A DNA stretch of 14,797 bases, from contig QMPN01000047.1 in the NCBI GenBank assembly GCA_003648575.1, positions 1-14,797 of the forward strand, read 5' to 3'. The first letter of the stretch is position 1, and each line of letters starts with the position of its first letter. Made by a program: the position numbers and the translations under genes. The stretch comes from Bacteroidota bacterium. Its GTDB lineage: Bacteria > Bacteroidota > Bacteroidia > Bacteroidales > B18-G4. The notes beneath the pieces were generated by a model. That model was given only the letters and a program-made list of their open reading frames with translations, was not told the DNA's origin and made no database searches. Below, in pieces: positions 1-7,913 of the stretch.

Positions 1-801
1 AACAGTGAGTTTGCAAGCCTTGTTTTACTGCCGGATACACAATCTAGCGTTCCATATGTAAACATCTATCGCTCAGAGAGTTCCTCCGGCCCCTGGGAGC
101 TTCTTGATGAGATGCCATTGCAGGGTCAGGCGGTAGCCTATTACGATGACCTGACGGCTGATGTCAACAGCATGAGTTATTATTACTACACATCCATTAC
201 CGACAGCTGCGGGAATGAAGTCCTGGAATCCGATCACATGCGCACCATCTTCCTGGAAGGAGAACAGTCAGGGCAGGTAAATACACTCGATTGGAATGCC
301 TTCGAAGGCTGGCCTGATGTGGTAAATGCTTATGAGCTGTATCGTGCCGTAAATGACGATGGAAACCTCGAAGCTATTGCATTGCTGGATGGGAGTACAC
401 ACACTTATGAGGATGATATTTTATCTGTGCCGGGAGACTTCAGTCTTGTCAGATATATTGTCAGGGCTCAAAATGATGATAATGCAAGTATGACCAGCTG
501 GTCTAACGAGATATTTTTTGAATATACGCCAAACCTCTACCTGCCAAATGCCTTCCGGCCCGGTGGGCAAAATCCTGTATTCAAGCCTGTGGGTAATTTT
601 GCCGATTTCAGTGATTACCGGCTGGAGGTGTATAACCGCTGGGGTGAGCTGATCTTTTTCAGCGATGATTTCGGACAGGGATGGGATGGTACCTTTAAGG
701 GTGGAGATGCCCCGGCAGGGGTTTATGTTTGTGTCCTGAATTACCGCTCCGCCAATGGGAAAACAGATACCCTCAAGACTTCCTTTGTTCTGATCCGCTA
801 A
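1..801 (+). CDS. CHU_C / type IX secretion C-terminal domain protein (5' truncated)
   Basis: The reading frame is open from base 1 to the TAA at 799-801, giving 266 visible residues; the true start lies left of the window. The last ~90 residues match the gliding-motility-associated C-terminal (CHU_C, type B sorting) domain: LYLPNAF at visible residues 179-185, NRWGELIF at 212-219, GWDGTFKG at 227-234 and PAGVYV at 238-243, ending in a hydrophobic TSFVLIR strand. The preceding ~175 residues contain two beta-rich stretches with YRS/YRA and aromatic patterns that resemble fibronectin type III modules (inference). In this family the C-terminal domain directs export through the type IX secretion system and attachment at the cell surface. 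These proteins are usually large multidomain adhesins or hydrolases; nothing visible shows which. The C-terminal domain call is firm, the overall function unknown. Confidence 0.88.
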   Translation, partial: NSEFASLVLLPDTQSSVPYVNIYRSESSSGPWELLDEMPLQGQAVAYYDDLTADVNSMSYYYYTSITDSCGNEVLESDHMRTIFLEGEQSGQVNTLDWNAFEGWPDVVNAYELYRAVNDDGNLEAIALLDGSTHTYEDDILSVPGDFSLVRYIVRAQNDDNASMTSWSNEIFFEYTPNLYLPNAFRPGGQNPVFKPVGNFADFSDYRLEVYNRWGELIFFSDDFGQGWDGTFKGGDAPAGVYVCVLNYRSANGKTDTLKTSFVLIR

Positions 802-809
802 ATCTGAAT

Positions 810-833
810 AAACTCCAAACTCTGAACTCCAAG
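810..833 (+). repeat. Heptamer array A (unit RAACTCY)
   Basis: Nine bases after the CHU_C stop, three consecutive 7-bp units are visible: AAACTCC (810-816), AAACTCT (817-823) and GAACTCC (824-830), followed by AAG. The unit AAACTCC recurs in array B about 190 bp downstream. The array is noncoding and short. Its role is unknown. Confidence 0.65.
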
Positions 834-849
834 TTAGTAAATTAATGAT

Positions 850-918
850 CTGTCACCCCGAGCGAACCGACCGAAGGGAGCTCATGACCAAAGGGAATAA
901 CATAGACGAGGGGCCTCC
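850..918. repeat. GC-rich element resembling dispersed Bacteroidota intergenic repeats
   Basis: The block starts CTGTCACCCCGAGCGAA and ends near ACGAGGGGCCTCC. It resembles short intergenic sequences of the TGTCACCCxGAGCG...CGAAGGG type that recur many times in Bacteroidota genomes; this resemblance is from memory and not from a search. Within it GACCGAAGGGA (869-879) and GACCAAAGGGA (886-896) are a 10-of-11 direct repeat spaced 17 bp apart. It is more GC-rich than the flanking spacer and has no open frame worth calling. Whether it is multicopy in this genome cannot be seen from one window. Confidence 0.4.
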
Positions 919-1012
919 TGCCTAGAATGTTTTCCCAAGCCCTCCTTTACTCAAATGTCAGCAAAAGTGAACACCACCGGGCCTTTCATCAATTCAATCT
1001 AATTTTCCCCGG

Positions 1013-1047
1013 ACACTCCAAACTCCGATCTCCGAATTCCCGACTTA
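1013..1047 (+). repeat. Heptamer array B (degenerate RRACTCC units)
   Basis: Five consecutive 7-bp steps are visible: ACACTCC (1013-1019), AAACTCC (1020-1026), GATCTCC (1027-1033), GAATTCC (1034-1040) and a decayed CGACTTA (1041-1047). The CTCC/TTCC core keeps strict phase over four units. It ends ~50 bp upstream of the guaB -7 motif. It belongs to the same consensus as arrays A and C. Confidence 0.65.
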
Positions 1048-1096
1048 TTCCTTATTATCATTAACATTTATTAATAATGAGTATGGCATTTTTTAA

Positions 1097-1104
1097 TACC
1101 TTTG
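1097..1104 (+). promoter_or_regulatory. Bacteroidota -7 promoter element for guaB
   Basis: TACCTTTG matches the Bacteroidota sigma-ABfr -7 consensus TAnnTTTG exactly and ends 19 nt before the guaB ATG, implying a short leader of roughly 12-15 nt. The expected -33 TTTG is not clear; the best nearby matches are TTTA or TTAA within the AT palindrome at 1068-1077, and their spacing is long. It probably drives guaB and perhaps the whole downstream run. Confidence 0.55.
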
Positions 1105-1123
1105 CAGGTCAAAAACTCATACC

Positions 1124-2593
1124 ATGGTTCAAGATTTTGACAAGTTCGCCGGTGAAGGCCTGACCTATGATGATGTGCTGGTACTTCCCGCACATTCAAC
1201 CGTACTCCCAAGGGATGTGGACATTACTACATATTTTTCAAGGAATATACAACTGAACATACCCATCGTTTCGGCAGCAATGGATACCGTTACAGAGGCA
1301 AAAATGGCCATTGCCATTGCCCAGGAAGGAGGGATCGGAGTCTTACATAAAAATATGAGTATTGAAGACCAGGCCAATGAGGTGAGGAAGGTAAAAAGAG
1401 CAGAAAACGGCATGATCCTCGATCCGATCACCCTGAAAGAGGATGGCCTTGTTAAAGATGCCCGTCATATCATGCAAGAATATAGTATCGGTGGCATTCC
1501 TGTGGTAAATAATAAAAAGGAGCTGGTGGGTATCGTAACCAACCGTGACCTGCGATTCGAGAATAATCCCGATCGTCCGATCGTGGAACTTATGACCAGC
1601 GAAAATCTTATTACGGTTACGGAGTTCATCGACTTTGAGAAAGCTGCCGACATTTTACAGGAGCACAGAATAGAGAAACTCCCTGTTGTTGACAAGAGCA
1701 ACAGGCTGGTTGGGCTGATCACCTACAAAGATGTGATCAAGATCAAATCTAAACCGAATGCTTATAAAGATGACAGGGGTCGGCTTCGCGCTGCTGCGGC
1801 TGTTGGTATCACCCAAGACACCCCAGATCGCGTTGCTGCATTAGTAGATGCCGGTGTGGATGCGGTCGTGATCGATACTGCCCACGGACATCATATTGGC
1901 GTACTTAATATGGCCAAACTGGTAAAATCGAAATTCAAAGGAATCGACCTGGTGGTTGGGAATGTGGCAACTGCTGAGGCTGCCCTCGCCCTGAAAGATG
2001 CAGGCGTTGATGCTGTAAAAGTAGGGATAGGACCGGGTTCAATATGTACTACCCGCATCATTGCAGGCATTGGCGTACCACAGCTGAGTGCTGTGTATAA
2101 TGTGGCCCAGGCGCTGAAAGGAAGTGGCATCCCGGTGATCGCCGATGGTGGTATCCGCTATACAGGAGATATCGTTAAAGCCCTCGTTGCCGGAGCAAGC
2201 ACTATCATGGCAGGATCACTTTTTGCAGGTGTGGATGAGTCACCGGGTGAGACCATCATCTACGAAAGCCGTAAATTTAAAACCTACCGTGGCATGGGTT
2301 CAATGGAATCCATGGAAAAAGGGTCTAAAGACCGTTATTTCCAGGATGTGGAAGAAGATATCAAAAAACTGGTTCCCGAAGGTATTGTTGGACGTGTTCC
2401 TTATAAAGGCTTGCTCACAGAAGTGATCCATCAGATGGTGGGTGGCCTGCGTGCCGGTATGGGATATGCAGGAGCATCAAACATCGATGACCTGTGGAAG
2501 GCCCGCTTCCTCAGGATCACAGCTGCCGGTGCTATTGAAAGCCACCCGCACGACATTACCATTACCAAAGAAGCACCAAACTATAGCAGATAA
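1124..2593 (+). CDS. guaB: Inosine-5'-monophosphate dehydrogenase
   Basis: Catalyses NAD-dependent oxidation of IMP to XMP, the committed step of GTP synthesis, in the cytoplasm. The 489-residue length is normal. The N-terminal barrel opens with [13 protein letters not shown]. Two CBS domains occupy about residues 98-207, the usual regulatory (purine nucleotide-sensing) insertion. The catalytic loop [10 protein letters not shown] carries the nucleophile Cys308. The phosphate-binding segment is [10 protein letters not shown] at 341-350, and [10 protein letters not shown] is at 388-397. The mobile flap holds the DRYFQ motif with the Arg404-Tyr405 dyad, followed by [11 protein letters not shown]. 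The ATG at 1124 fits the family N-terminus and follows a -7 promoter motif. It is the first gene of a closely spaced plus-strand run; the next gene begins 32 bp after its stop. No key residue is missing. Confidence 0.97.
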   Translation: MVQDFDKFAGEGLTYDDVLVLPAHSTVLPRDVDITTYFSRNIQLNIPIVSAAMDTVTEAKMAIAIAQEGGIGVLHKNMSIEDQANEVRKVKRAENGMILDPITLKEDGLVKDARHIMQEYSIGGIPVVNNKKELVGIVTNRDLRFENNPDRPIVELMTSENLITVTEFIDFEKAADILQEHRIEKLPVVDKSNRLVGLITYKDVIKIKSKPNAYKDDRGRLRAAAAVGITQDTPDRVAALVDAGVDAVVIDTAHGHHIGVLNMAKLVKSKFKGIDLVVGNVATAEAALALKDAGVDAVKVGIGPGSICTTRIIAGIGVPQLSAVYNVAQALKGSGIPVIADGGIRYTGDIVKALVAGASTIMAGSLFAGVDESPGETIIYESRKFKTYRGMGSMESMEKGSKDRYFQDVEEDIKKLVPEGIVGRVPYKGLLTEVIHQMVGGLRAGMGYAGASNIDDLWKARFLRITAAGAIESHPHDITITKEAPNYSR

Positions 2594-2625
2594 GTTAAAC
2601 CATAAAATATTCAAAGTATCAAAAG

Positions 2626-4644
2626 ATGAAAAGAGTAGCAATGAAGATTTGGGTATTGATCCTTGTGATGTTCATAACGGCATCAGTATATGCACAGAAA
2701 GAAGACACACGCGTGTTGATTACCATAGATGATGAAGAGATCACAGTCTCCGAATTCCTGAATGTCTACAGCAAAAATAATGTTGATACAGACCTTTCAG
2801 ATAAAAAATCCATGAATGACTATCTGGATTTGTATGTCAACTTCCGCCTGAAGGTGAAAGAGGCCCGCGATCTTGGTATGGACACCGCCGCAGGCTTTGT
2901 AGAGGAGCTGGCAGGATACCGCCAACAGTTGGCTGAGCCATACTTCAACGACCAGGAAGTGAGCGATGAATTGCTCCAGGAAGCCTATGAACGACTGATG
3001 ATTGATGTCAGGGCAAGCCATATCCTGATCAAGGTTGAAGAAAATGCCCTGCCGGAAGACACAGCCCTGGCGTATAAAAAAATAATGACAGTAAGGGAAA
3101 GGCTCATCAATGGTGAAGACTTTGCAAAAGTTGCTGCTGAAGTTTCAGAAGATCCTTCTGCCCGCGATCGCGAAGCACAGGGACAGATACGCAAAGGCAA
3201 TGGTGGTGACCTGGGTTACTTTACAGTCTTTGACATGGTGTATCCTTTCGAAACCGCCGCATACAGTACCCCGGTGGGCGAGGTATCAATGCCAATAAGG
3301 ACCTCTTTTGGTTATCATATCATCAAAGTCTCCAATAAACAACCCGCCCTGGGAAAGGCTACTGTTGCCCATCTCTACAAGGCGATGCCCAAGAATGCCG
3401 GGAAAGCTGATTCAGTAAGGCTGGAACAAGAAACACTGCAGCTGTACAATCGCATTATGGAGGGTCATAAATTTGAGCAGATGGTACTACAGTTTTCCGA
3501 TGACCGTGGGTCGAAGGAAAAAGGCGGAGTGCTCCCGGCTTTTGGTTGTAACCGTATGGTACCTGAATTTATCGAAGCCGTGGAAGAACTGCAGGACACC
3601 GGTGACATTTCACTGCCTGTACTTACATCTTTCGGATGGCATATTCTAAAACTGATCCAACGGGATCGCCCGGGGGATTATGCCAGCGAGCTAAATGAAC
3701 TGAACAGAAGGATGACCAGAGATTCGCGTGCTCAGAAAAGCAAGGAAAGCGTGATCAAACGGATACAGTCGGAGAACAAGTTCGAAGAGCATCCGGAAAA
3801 CCTCCAGGCCTTACTGCTTGCCATCGACTCATCTTTTTATAATCGTGAGTGGAGTGCCGATAAGGTGGAAGGTATGCATAAGAAGATATTTACCCTGGGA
3901 GGTAAAAAATATACTCAATATGATTTTGCATCTTACCTGGCACCACTGCAGAGCAGGCGGGGAAATACCAGCCTGGAAATCTTTTTCTACAATCAATACA
4001 AGGATTATAAGAATGATAAGTGCATTGCCCTGAAAGATGCTACCCTGGAAGAGAAACATCCTGAGTTCCGGATGCTGATGCAGGAATACCGTGATGGCAT
4101 ACTGCTCTTTAACCTTACCGATGAGAAGGTGTGGAGCAAAGCTGTCAGGGATACTACAGGACTTAAAAATTTCTATGAAGCCAATAATGAAAAATACATG
4201 TGGGCTGAAAGGCTGGATGCTGATATCGTTATCGTGAATGATCCTGCCGTTGAGGAAGAGATCAGGGCGATGATCGATAAGGCCGGTAATAAAAGCCTGC
4301 AGGACATCGGCCTGGATACCATGAATGGAATTTTCGTTATCAGCGGACTGTTCTCCAAGAATGATAATGGCTTTGTAGAAGTGATCGATTGGAAGAAAGG
4401 AATGACGGAAAATTACCCATTGCATGATTTCAATGAGCTCTATGATGGCCGCTCACATGACGAGAACTCTATTGTTTTTGCCCGTATAAACGACGTCAGG
4501 GGGCCTGAAGTCAAGTCACTGGATGAAGGCAGAGGCATGGTGACCTCGGATTATCAGAATTATCTTGAAGAACAATGGATCCGTGCCCTGAAAGAAAAAT
4601 ACACCTTAACTGTGCATGAAGAGGTGCTCGACGATATTGATTAA
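2626..4644 (+). CDS. Periplasmic peptidyl-prolyl isomerase with two parvulin domains
   Basis: A 672-residue exported foldase. The N-terminus has a signal peptide; a second in-frame ATG at 2641 gives an equally good one (MKIWVLILVMFITASVYA), with likely cleavage after VYA, so the start is uncertain by five codons. A SurA_N-like helical region follows (about 30-125). Parvulin domain 1 spans ~126-235, with SHILIK at 131-136 and FGYHIIK at 228-234. Parvulin domain 2 spans ~245-345, with VAHLYKA at 247-253 and FGWHILK at 336-342. Both domains keep the two histidines typical of active parvulins. Residues ~350-672 are a long, charged C-terminal half in which I recognise no domain. Expected role: folding or escort of outer-membrane or secreted proteins, inferred from family and signal peptide. 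It lies between guaB and a lipoprotein gene that overlaps its 3' end by 29 bp. Confidence 0.9.
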   Translation: MKRVAMKIWVLILVMFITASVYAQKEDTRVLITIDDEEITVSEFLNVYSKNNVDTDLSDKKSMNDYLDLYVNFRLKVKEARDLGMDTAAGFVEELAGYRQQLAEPYFNDQEVSDELLQEAYERLMIDVRASHILIKVEENALPEDTALAYKKIMTVRERLINGEDFAKVAAEVSEDPSARDREAQGQIRKGNGGDLGYFTVFDMVYPFETAAYSTPVGEVSMPIRTSFGYHIIKVSNKQPALGKATVAHLYKAMPKNAGKADSVRLEQETLQLYNRIMEGHKFEQMVLQFSDDRGSKEKGGVLPAFGCNRMVPEFIEAVEELQDTGDISLPVLTSFGWHILKLIQRDRPGDYASELNELNRRMTRDSRAQKSKESVIKRIQSENKFEEHPENLQALLLAIDSSFYNREWSADKVEGMHKKIFTLGGKKYTQYDFASYLAPLQSRRGNTSLEIFFYNQYKDYKNDKCIALKDATLEEKHPEFRMLMQEYRDGILLFNLTDEKVWSKAVRDTTGLKNFYEANNEKYMWAERLDADIVIVNDPAVEEEIRAMIDKAGNKSLQDIGLDTMNGIFVISGLFSKNDNGFVEVIDWKKGMTENYPLHDFNELYDGRSHDENSIVFARINDVRGPEVKSLDEGRGMVTSDYQNYLEEQWIRALKEKYTLTVHEEVLDDID

Positions 4645-5494
4645 CAAAAACATCAGTGGCCTCGCTGTCCTTTTTATGACAGTGTGGATGCTCGCCTGTA
4701 CACCTGCCGGGACCTCCGGCTCCGGGGAAGTACTGGTGCGGGTTTATGATAAATACCTCTATGCTTCCGATCTGGAAGGAGTGATCCCTCAGGGTGCTTC
4801 AGCACGTGACAGCCTCACCGCCGTGAGAGCCTTTATACAAAACTGGGTCGACAAGGAACTGATCGTGCGGAAAGCTGAAGAGAACCTGCCTGAGGAGTAC
4901 CAGGATTTTTCTAACAGGCTAGAGGAATACAGGAACAGCCTGATCATCTTCGAATATGAGAAGATGCTGGTCAGGCAGGAACTGGACACGAATATCTCCA
5001 TGGAGGCCATCCTTGAATACTATGACCGCCAGAAAAAAAACTTCAAGTTGAGAGAAGATATCCTGGACTTGCAATACCTCGTATTGCATCAGGATTCGCC
5101 GGCGATCAGGAAGTTTAGACAATATGTCCGCTCGGAAGTTCCTGAGGAAATGGACTCATTGGCATTGTATAGCAGCAAGTATGCTGTGTCGTTCAGCATT
5201 ATGGATGACCATTGGCTTGAGCTGGATGAGGTGACGGAGATTCTGCCGGTCGAATCGTATGATTATCGCGATTTTAATGCAAACCGTCGCTATCTTGAAG
5301 TGAAGGATTCAGTATTTATCTACATGGTATATGTGCGCGACTATAAGCCGGTCGACAGTGTGCCCCCGGTACAATTTGTTGAAGAGGTGGTCAAAAAGAT
5401 CATTTTGAACAAGAGGAAAAAGGACCTGATCAGGAATATGCGGCAAACTGTTTTACAGGATGCAATTGAACATAATCAGGTTGAGATTTTTTAA
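4616..5494 (+). CDS. SurA-like lipoprotein lacking an intact parvulin active site
   Basis: A 292-residue predicted periplasmic lipoprotein. Basic residues, a hydrophobic stretch (LAVLFMTVWMLAC) and Cys28 form a plausible lipoprotein signal. The ATG at 4616 overlaps the previous gene by 29 bp; TTG 4637 and ATG 4676 are alternatives, the latter leaving a poor signal peptide. After the anchor, a helical region (~65-145) resembles the SurA N-domain (NWVDKELIVRKAEE). The segment LQYLVLHQD (152-160) and the later SVFIYMVYVRDY (232-243) sit where the two parvulin histidine motifs would be, but neither has the catalytic His pattern. The C-terminal helix, FVEEVVKKIILNKRK, matches the typical SurA/PpiC closing helix. 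I infer a non-catalytic chaperone or accessory subunit working with its two PPIase neighbours. The family relation is inferred from pattern and context. Confidence 0.75.
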   Translation: MKRCSTILINKNISGLAVLFMTVWMLACTPAGTSGSGEVLVRVYDKYLYASDLEGVIPQGASARDSLTAVRAFIQNWVDKELIVRKAEENLPEEYQDFSNRLEEYRNSLIIFEYEKMLVRQELDTNISMEAILEYYDRQKKNFKLREDILDLQYLVLHQDSPAIRKFRQYVRSEVPEEMDSLALYSSKYAVSFSIMDDHWLELDEVTEILPVESYDYRDFNANRRYLEVKDSVFIYMVYVRDYKPVDSVPPVQFVEEVVKKIILNKRKKDLIRNMRQTVLQDAIEHNQVEIF

Positions 5495-5510
5495 TAAGAC
5501 AATAATCACT

Positions 5511-5530
5511 TTCTATAATTGTTTATAGAA
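5511..5530. repeat. Perfect 8-bp inverted repeat upstream of surA
   Basis: TTCTATAA and TTATAGAA are perfect reverse complements separated by the 4-nt loop TTGT, in the 52-bp gap before the surA start at 5547. The stem is AT-rich and has no following T run, so it is not a convincing terminator. It overlaps TATAATTG (5514-5521), a one-mismatch version of the TAnnTTTG -7 motif, so it could be an operator over an internal promoter, an RNA processing site or a chance palindrome. Confidence 0.4.
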
Positions 5531-5546
5531 TACAAGAAGTAAATAT

Positions 5547-6905
5547 ATGAAAACCCGTACCCTGCTCATCGCCCTGTTCATCCTGGCGTTGCCGCTATTT
5601 ATTTTTGCGCAAGAAGAGGTTGTTATCGACCAGGTCGTTGCGGTCGTTGGGAAAAATATTATCCTCGAATCAGATATCGAGAACCAGTATTACCAGTATC
5701 GTATGCAAAGCGGTATTATCGGCGGTGGAAGCTCTGTACGTTGCCAGATGCTGGAGAGCTTGCTATTTCAGAAATTGCTCCTCAACCAGGCGGAGGTCGA
5801 TTCCATTGTGATTTCTGACCTACAGATTGAGCAGACAATGGATCAGCGGCTGCGTTATTTCATTTCACAGCTGGGATCGCGCGAGCGCTTCGAAGAGTAT
5901 TATGGGAAATCCATTGAGGAGTTCAAAGATGAGTTCCGTAGTGATATAGAAAATCAACTCAAGGTGGAGCAGGCACAAAGCACCATTGTGTTGGATGTTA
6001 CTGTAACCCCATCGGAGGTAAAATCATTTTTCAGGGGTATCCCCACCGACAGTATTCCGTTGGTGAACTCAACTGTGGAGATTTCTGAGATTGTCCGCAC
6101 TCCGCCAATCAGCCTGGAACAGAAGCTGGCCATCAAAGATAGGCTACGCGGCTTACGCGAGCGTGTGATAGCGGGAGAAAGCTTTGCCACCCTGGCCATC
6201 CTTTATTCCGAGGACCCGGGCTCAGCCAAGAAGGGCGGTGAACTGGGATTTTATGGCAGGGGAGAACTGTATAAGGAATTTGAAGCCATTGCTTTTAAAC
6301 TGGAAGGAGATGAAGTGTCGGAAATCGTGGAGACTCAGGCAGGTTTTCATATTATCCAGCTGATCGAAAGAAAAGGTGAATATGTGAATGTAAGGCATAT
6401 CCTGCTGAAAACCAAGGTATCACCCATCGACCTTGCCATGGCTAAAGCTTACCTGGATACAGTATCCAATCTGGTCAAGATCGACTCACTGAGCTTTGAG
6501 GAGGCCGTACTGGAGTATTCCGATGCAGATAACAAAAACAGTGGCGGATTGCTGATAAATCCCATGACAGGTACCTCAAATTTTGAAATGTCACAGCTTG
6601 ATCCTCAGGTATCTTTCGTGATTGATAAGTTGCAGGAAGGAGAGGTGTCTAAACCGGTTATCATGGAGGCGGAAGATGGCAGACAGGCATACCGCCTGCT
6701 ATACCTGAAGACAAGGACCCTGCCTCACCGGGCTAATATGCAGGAAGATTATGACCTGATTCAGCAATGGGCCCTTGAAGAGAAAAAAGCGGAAGCCTTC
6801 CAGGAGTGGATCGCAAAAAAAGCACAGAAGACCTACATTAAGATCACTGATAAGTTCAGGCAATGCGAATTTGAGTTTGACTGGTTTTCCGCGATTGATC
6901 AATAG
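5547..6905 (+). CDS. surA: SurA-type periplasmic chaperone / peptidyl-prolyl isomerase
   Basis: A 452-residue exported protein, close to the E. coli SurA length of 428. The signal peptide is residues 1-21 (hydrophobic LLIALFILALPLFIFA, cleavage before QEE). The SurA N-domain (~25-150) opens with the typical VIDQVVAVVGKNIILESDIE. Two parvulin-like domains follow (~175-275 and ~280-388), then a C-terminal helix. Domain 1 keeps the second His motif (AGFHIIQL, 265-272) but has SEIVR where the first His motif should be. Domain 2 keeps RHILLK (283-288) but has AYRLLYLK instead of the second. Each domain therefore retains one of the two usual histidines and catalysis may be weak. SurA proteins escort unfolded beta-barrel proteins to the BAM complex, and the chaperone role sits mainly in the N-domain. 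It is the third member of this foldase cassette, 22 bp before moxR. Confidence 0.92.
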   Translation: MKTRTLLIALFILALPLFIFAQEEVVIDQVVAVVGKNIILESDIENQYYQYRMQSGIIGGGSSVRCQMLESLLFQKLLLNQAEVDSIVISDLQIEQTMDQRLRYFISQLGSRERFEEYYGKSIEEFKDEFRSDIENQLKVEQAQSTIVLDVTVTPSEVKSFFRGIPTDSIPLVNSTVEISEIVRTPPISLEQKLAIKDRLRGLRERVIAGESFATLAILYSEDPGSAKKGGELGFYGRGELYKEFEAIAFKLEGDEVSEIVETQAGFHIIQLIERKGEYVNVRHILLKTKVSPIDLAMAKAYLDTVSNLVKIDSLSFEEAVLEYSDADNKNSGGLLINPMTGTSNFEMSQLDPQVSFVIDKLQEGEVSKPVIMEAEDGRQAYRLLYLKTRTLPHRANMQEDYDLIQQWALEEKKAEAFQEWIAKKAQKTYIKITDKFRQCEFEFDWFSAIDQ

Positions 6906-6927
6906 CCTGAAAAATTTTAAAGAAAAT

Positions 6928-7902
6928 ATGAAAGACCTGTATAAATCAGATGTCGAGGCGGTAGATGCCCTTGTTGAGAAATATGGCGTGCTGAAAGCAG
7001 AGATCGGCAAGGTGATCGTTGGACAGGATGACGTGATCGAGAAAGTGATCATCTCTATCTTCAGCCGCGGGCATGCACTCCTGGTGGGTGTTCCCGGCCT
7101 GGCCAAGACATTGCTTGTAAATACCATCTCCAAAGCACTTGGATTAAGCTATAACAGGATACAGTTTACCCCCGACCTGATGCCCTCCGATATTATCGGG
7201 ACTGAGATCCTGGATGAGAACAGGGCTTTCAGATTTGTGCAGGGACCTGTATTTGCAAATATAATCCTGGCAGATGAGATCAACAGAACTCCTCCCAAAA
7301 CACAGGCTGCCCTGCTGGAAGCCATGCAGGAAAAGGCTATCACCGTAGCCGGGAAAAACTATAAGCTGAGTGAACCATTTTTTGTGTTGGCAACACAGAA
7401 CCCGATCGAGCAGGAGGGCACATACCCTTTACCGGAAGCACAGCTCGACAGATTCATGTTTAACATCTGGCTTGATTATCCCTCCTTCGAGGAAGAGGTG
7501 GATGTGGTAAAAAATACCACGTTCAAAGAGATGGATGAGCCGACGATGGTGTTGACTGCGGAGGAGATCACCTTTTTCCAGGACCTGGTAAGGAAGATCC
7601 CCCTGGCAGATAATGTTTATGAATATGCCGTTAAACTGGCATCCATGACAAGGCCTGCGACGAAAATGGCCCACCCCATGGCGAATGATTACCTGAACTG
7701 GGGCGCAGGGCCGAGGGCATCACAATACATGATCCTGGGTGCAAAGTGCCATGCAGCCATACACGGGAAATATTCACCCGATATCGAAGATGTGAATGCC
7801 GTCGCTGTATCAGTACTCAGACATCGCATTGTAAGAAATTATAAAGCTGAGGCTGAAGGCATCAGTGTTGAAAAGATCATTGAAGAAATGACGAATAAAT
7901 AA
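6928..7902 (+). CDS. MoxR family AAA+ ATPase
   Basis: A 324-residue cytoplasmic ATPase of normal MoxR length. Walker A is GVPGLAKT (54-61), Walker B is IILADEINR (112-120), sensor 1 lies in LATQNPIEQEG (from 154), and LPEAQLDRF (168-176) carries the conserved arginine. The C-terminal lid follows from about residue 200. The start at 6928 was chosen because MoxR proteins begin with a helical segment before VIVGQDD (29-35). An upstream in-frame ATG at 6775 would overlap surA by 131 bp and add a highly basic, unconserved stretch. MoxR ATPases are thought to act as chaperones that insert cofactors or activate complexes, normally with vWA or DUF58 proteins encoded beside them. Here no such partner is adjacent; the neighbours are surA (22 bp upstream) and a membrane fusion protein (11 bp downstream). 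The client is unknown. Confidence 0.93.
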   Translation: MKDLYKSDVEAVDALVEKYGVLKAEIGKVIVGQDDVIEKVIISIFSRGHALLVGVPGLAKTLLVNTISKALGLSYNRIQFTPDLMPSDIIGTEILDENRAFRFVQGPVFANIILADEINRTPPKTQAALLEAMQEKAITVAGKNYKLSEPFFVLATQNPIEQEGTYPLPEAQLDRFMFNIWLDYPSFEEEVDVVKNTTFKEMDEPTMVLTAEEITFFQDLVRKIPLADNVYEYAVKLASMTRPATKMAHPMANDYLNWGAGPRASQYMILGAKCHAAIHGKYSPDIEDVNAVAVSVLRHRIVRNYKAEAEGISVEKIIEEMTNK

Positions 7903-7913
7903 CCAATTAAATC

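Larger units (their letters stand above)
802..1123. other. Noncoding gap between the CHU_C gene and guaB
   Basis: This 322-bp stretch has no convincing gene on either strand. It holds two heptamer-repeat arrays (810-833 and 1013-1047), a GC-rich block with an internal direct repeat (850-918), and an AT-rich promoter region ending at guaB. A perfect 10-bp palindrome, TTATTAATAA, lies at 1068-1077 just upstream of the -7 motif. I found no GC-rich hairpin followed by a T tract after the upstream stop codon, so termination of the CHU_C gene is not explained by an intrinsic terminator visible here. Confidence 0.7.

Noticed and set aside
801..850. Intrinsic terminator after the CHU_C gene
   Set aside because: No stable GC-rich stem followed by T residues was found; the sequence is a heptamer array followed by AT-rich DNA.
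1013..1047. CRISPR-like array
   Set aside because: Units are only 7 bp, contiguous and degenerate, with no spacers of constant length and no cas genes.
1047..1123. Purine riboswitch or attenuator before guaB
   Set aside because: The probable leader from the -7 motif is only about 12-15 nt, too short for an aptamer, and no conserved purine-riboswitch core is visible.
3829..4425. A 198-codon open frame antisense to the PPIase gene
   Set aside because: It lies wholly inside a well-supported gene, has no recognisable domain, and has the hydrophobic, His/Ile-rich look of a reverse-frame shadow.
6775..6927. A longer MoxR start adding 51 residues
   Set aside because: It overlaps the surA coding region by 131 bp, the added residues are basic and unlike MoxR N-termini, and the ATG at 6928 gives a normal-length protein.
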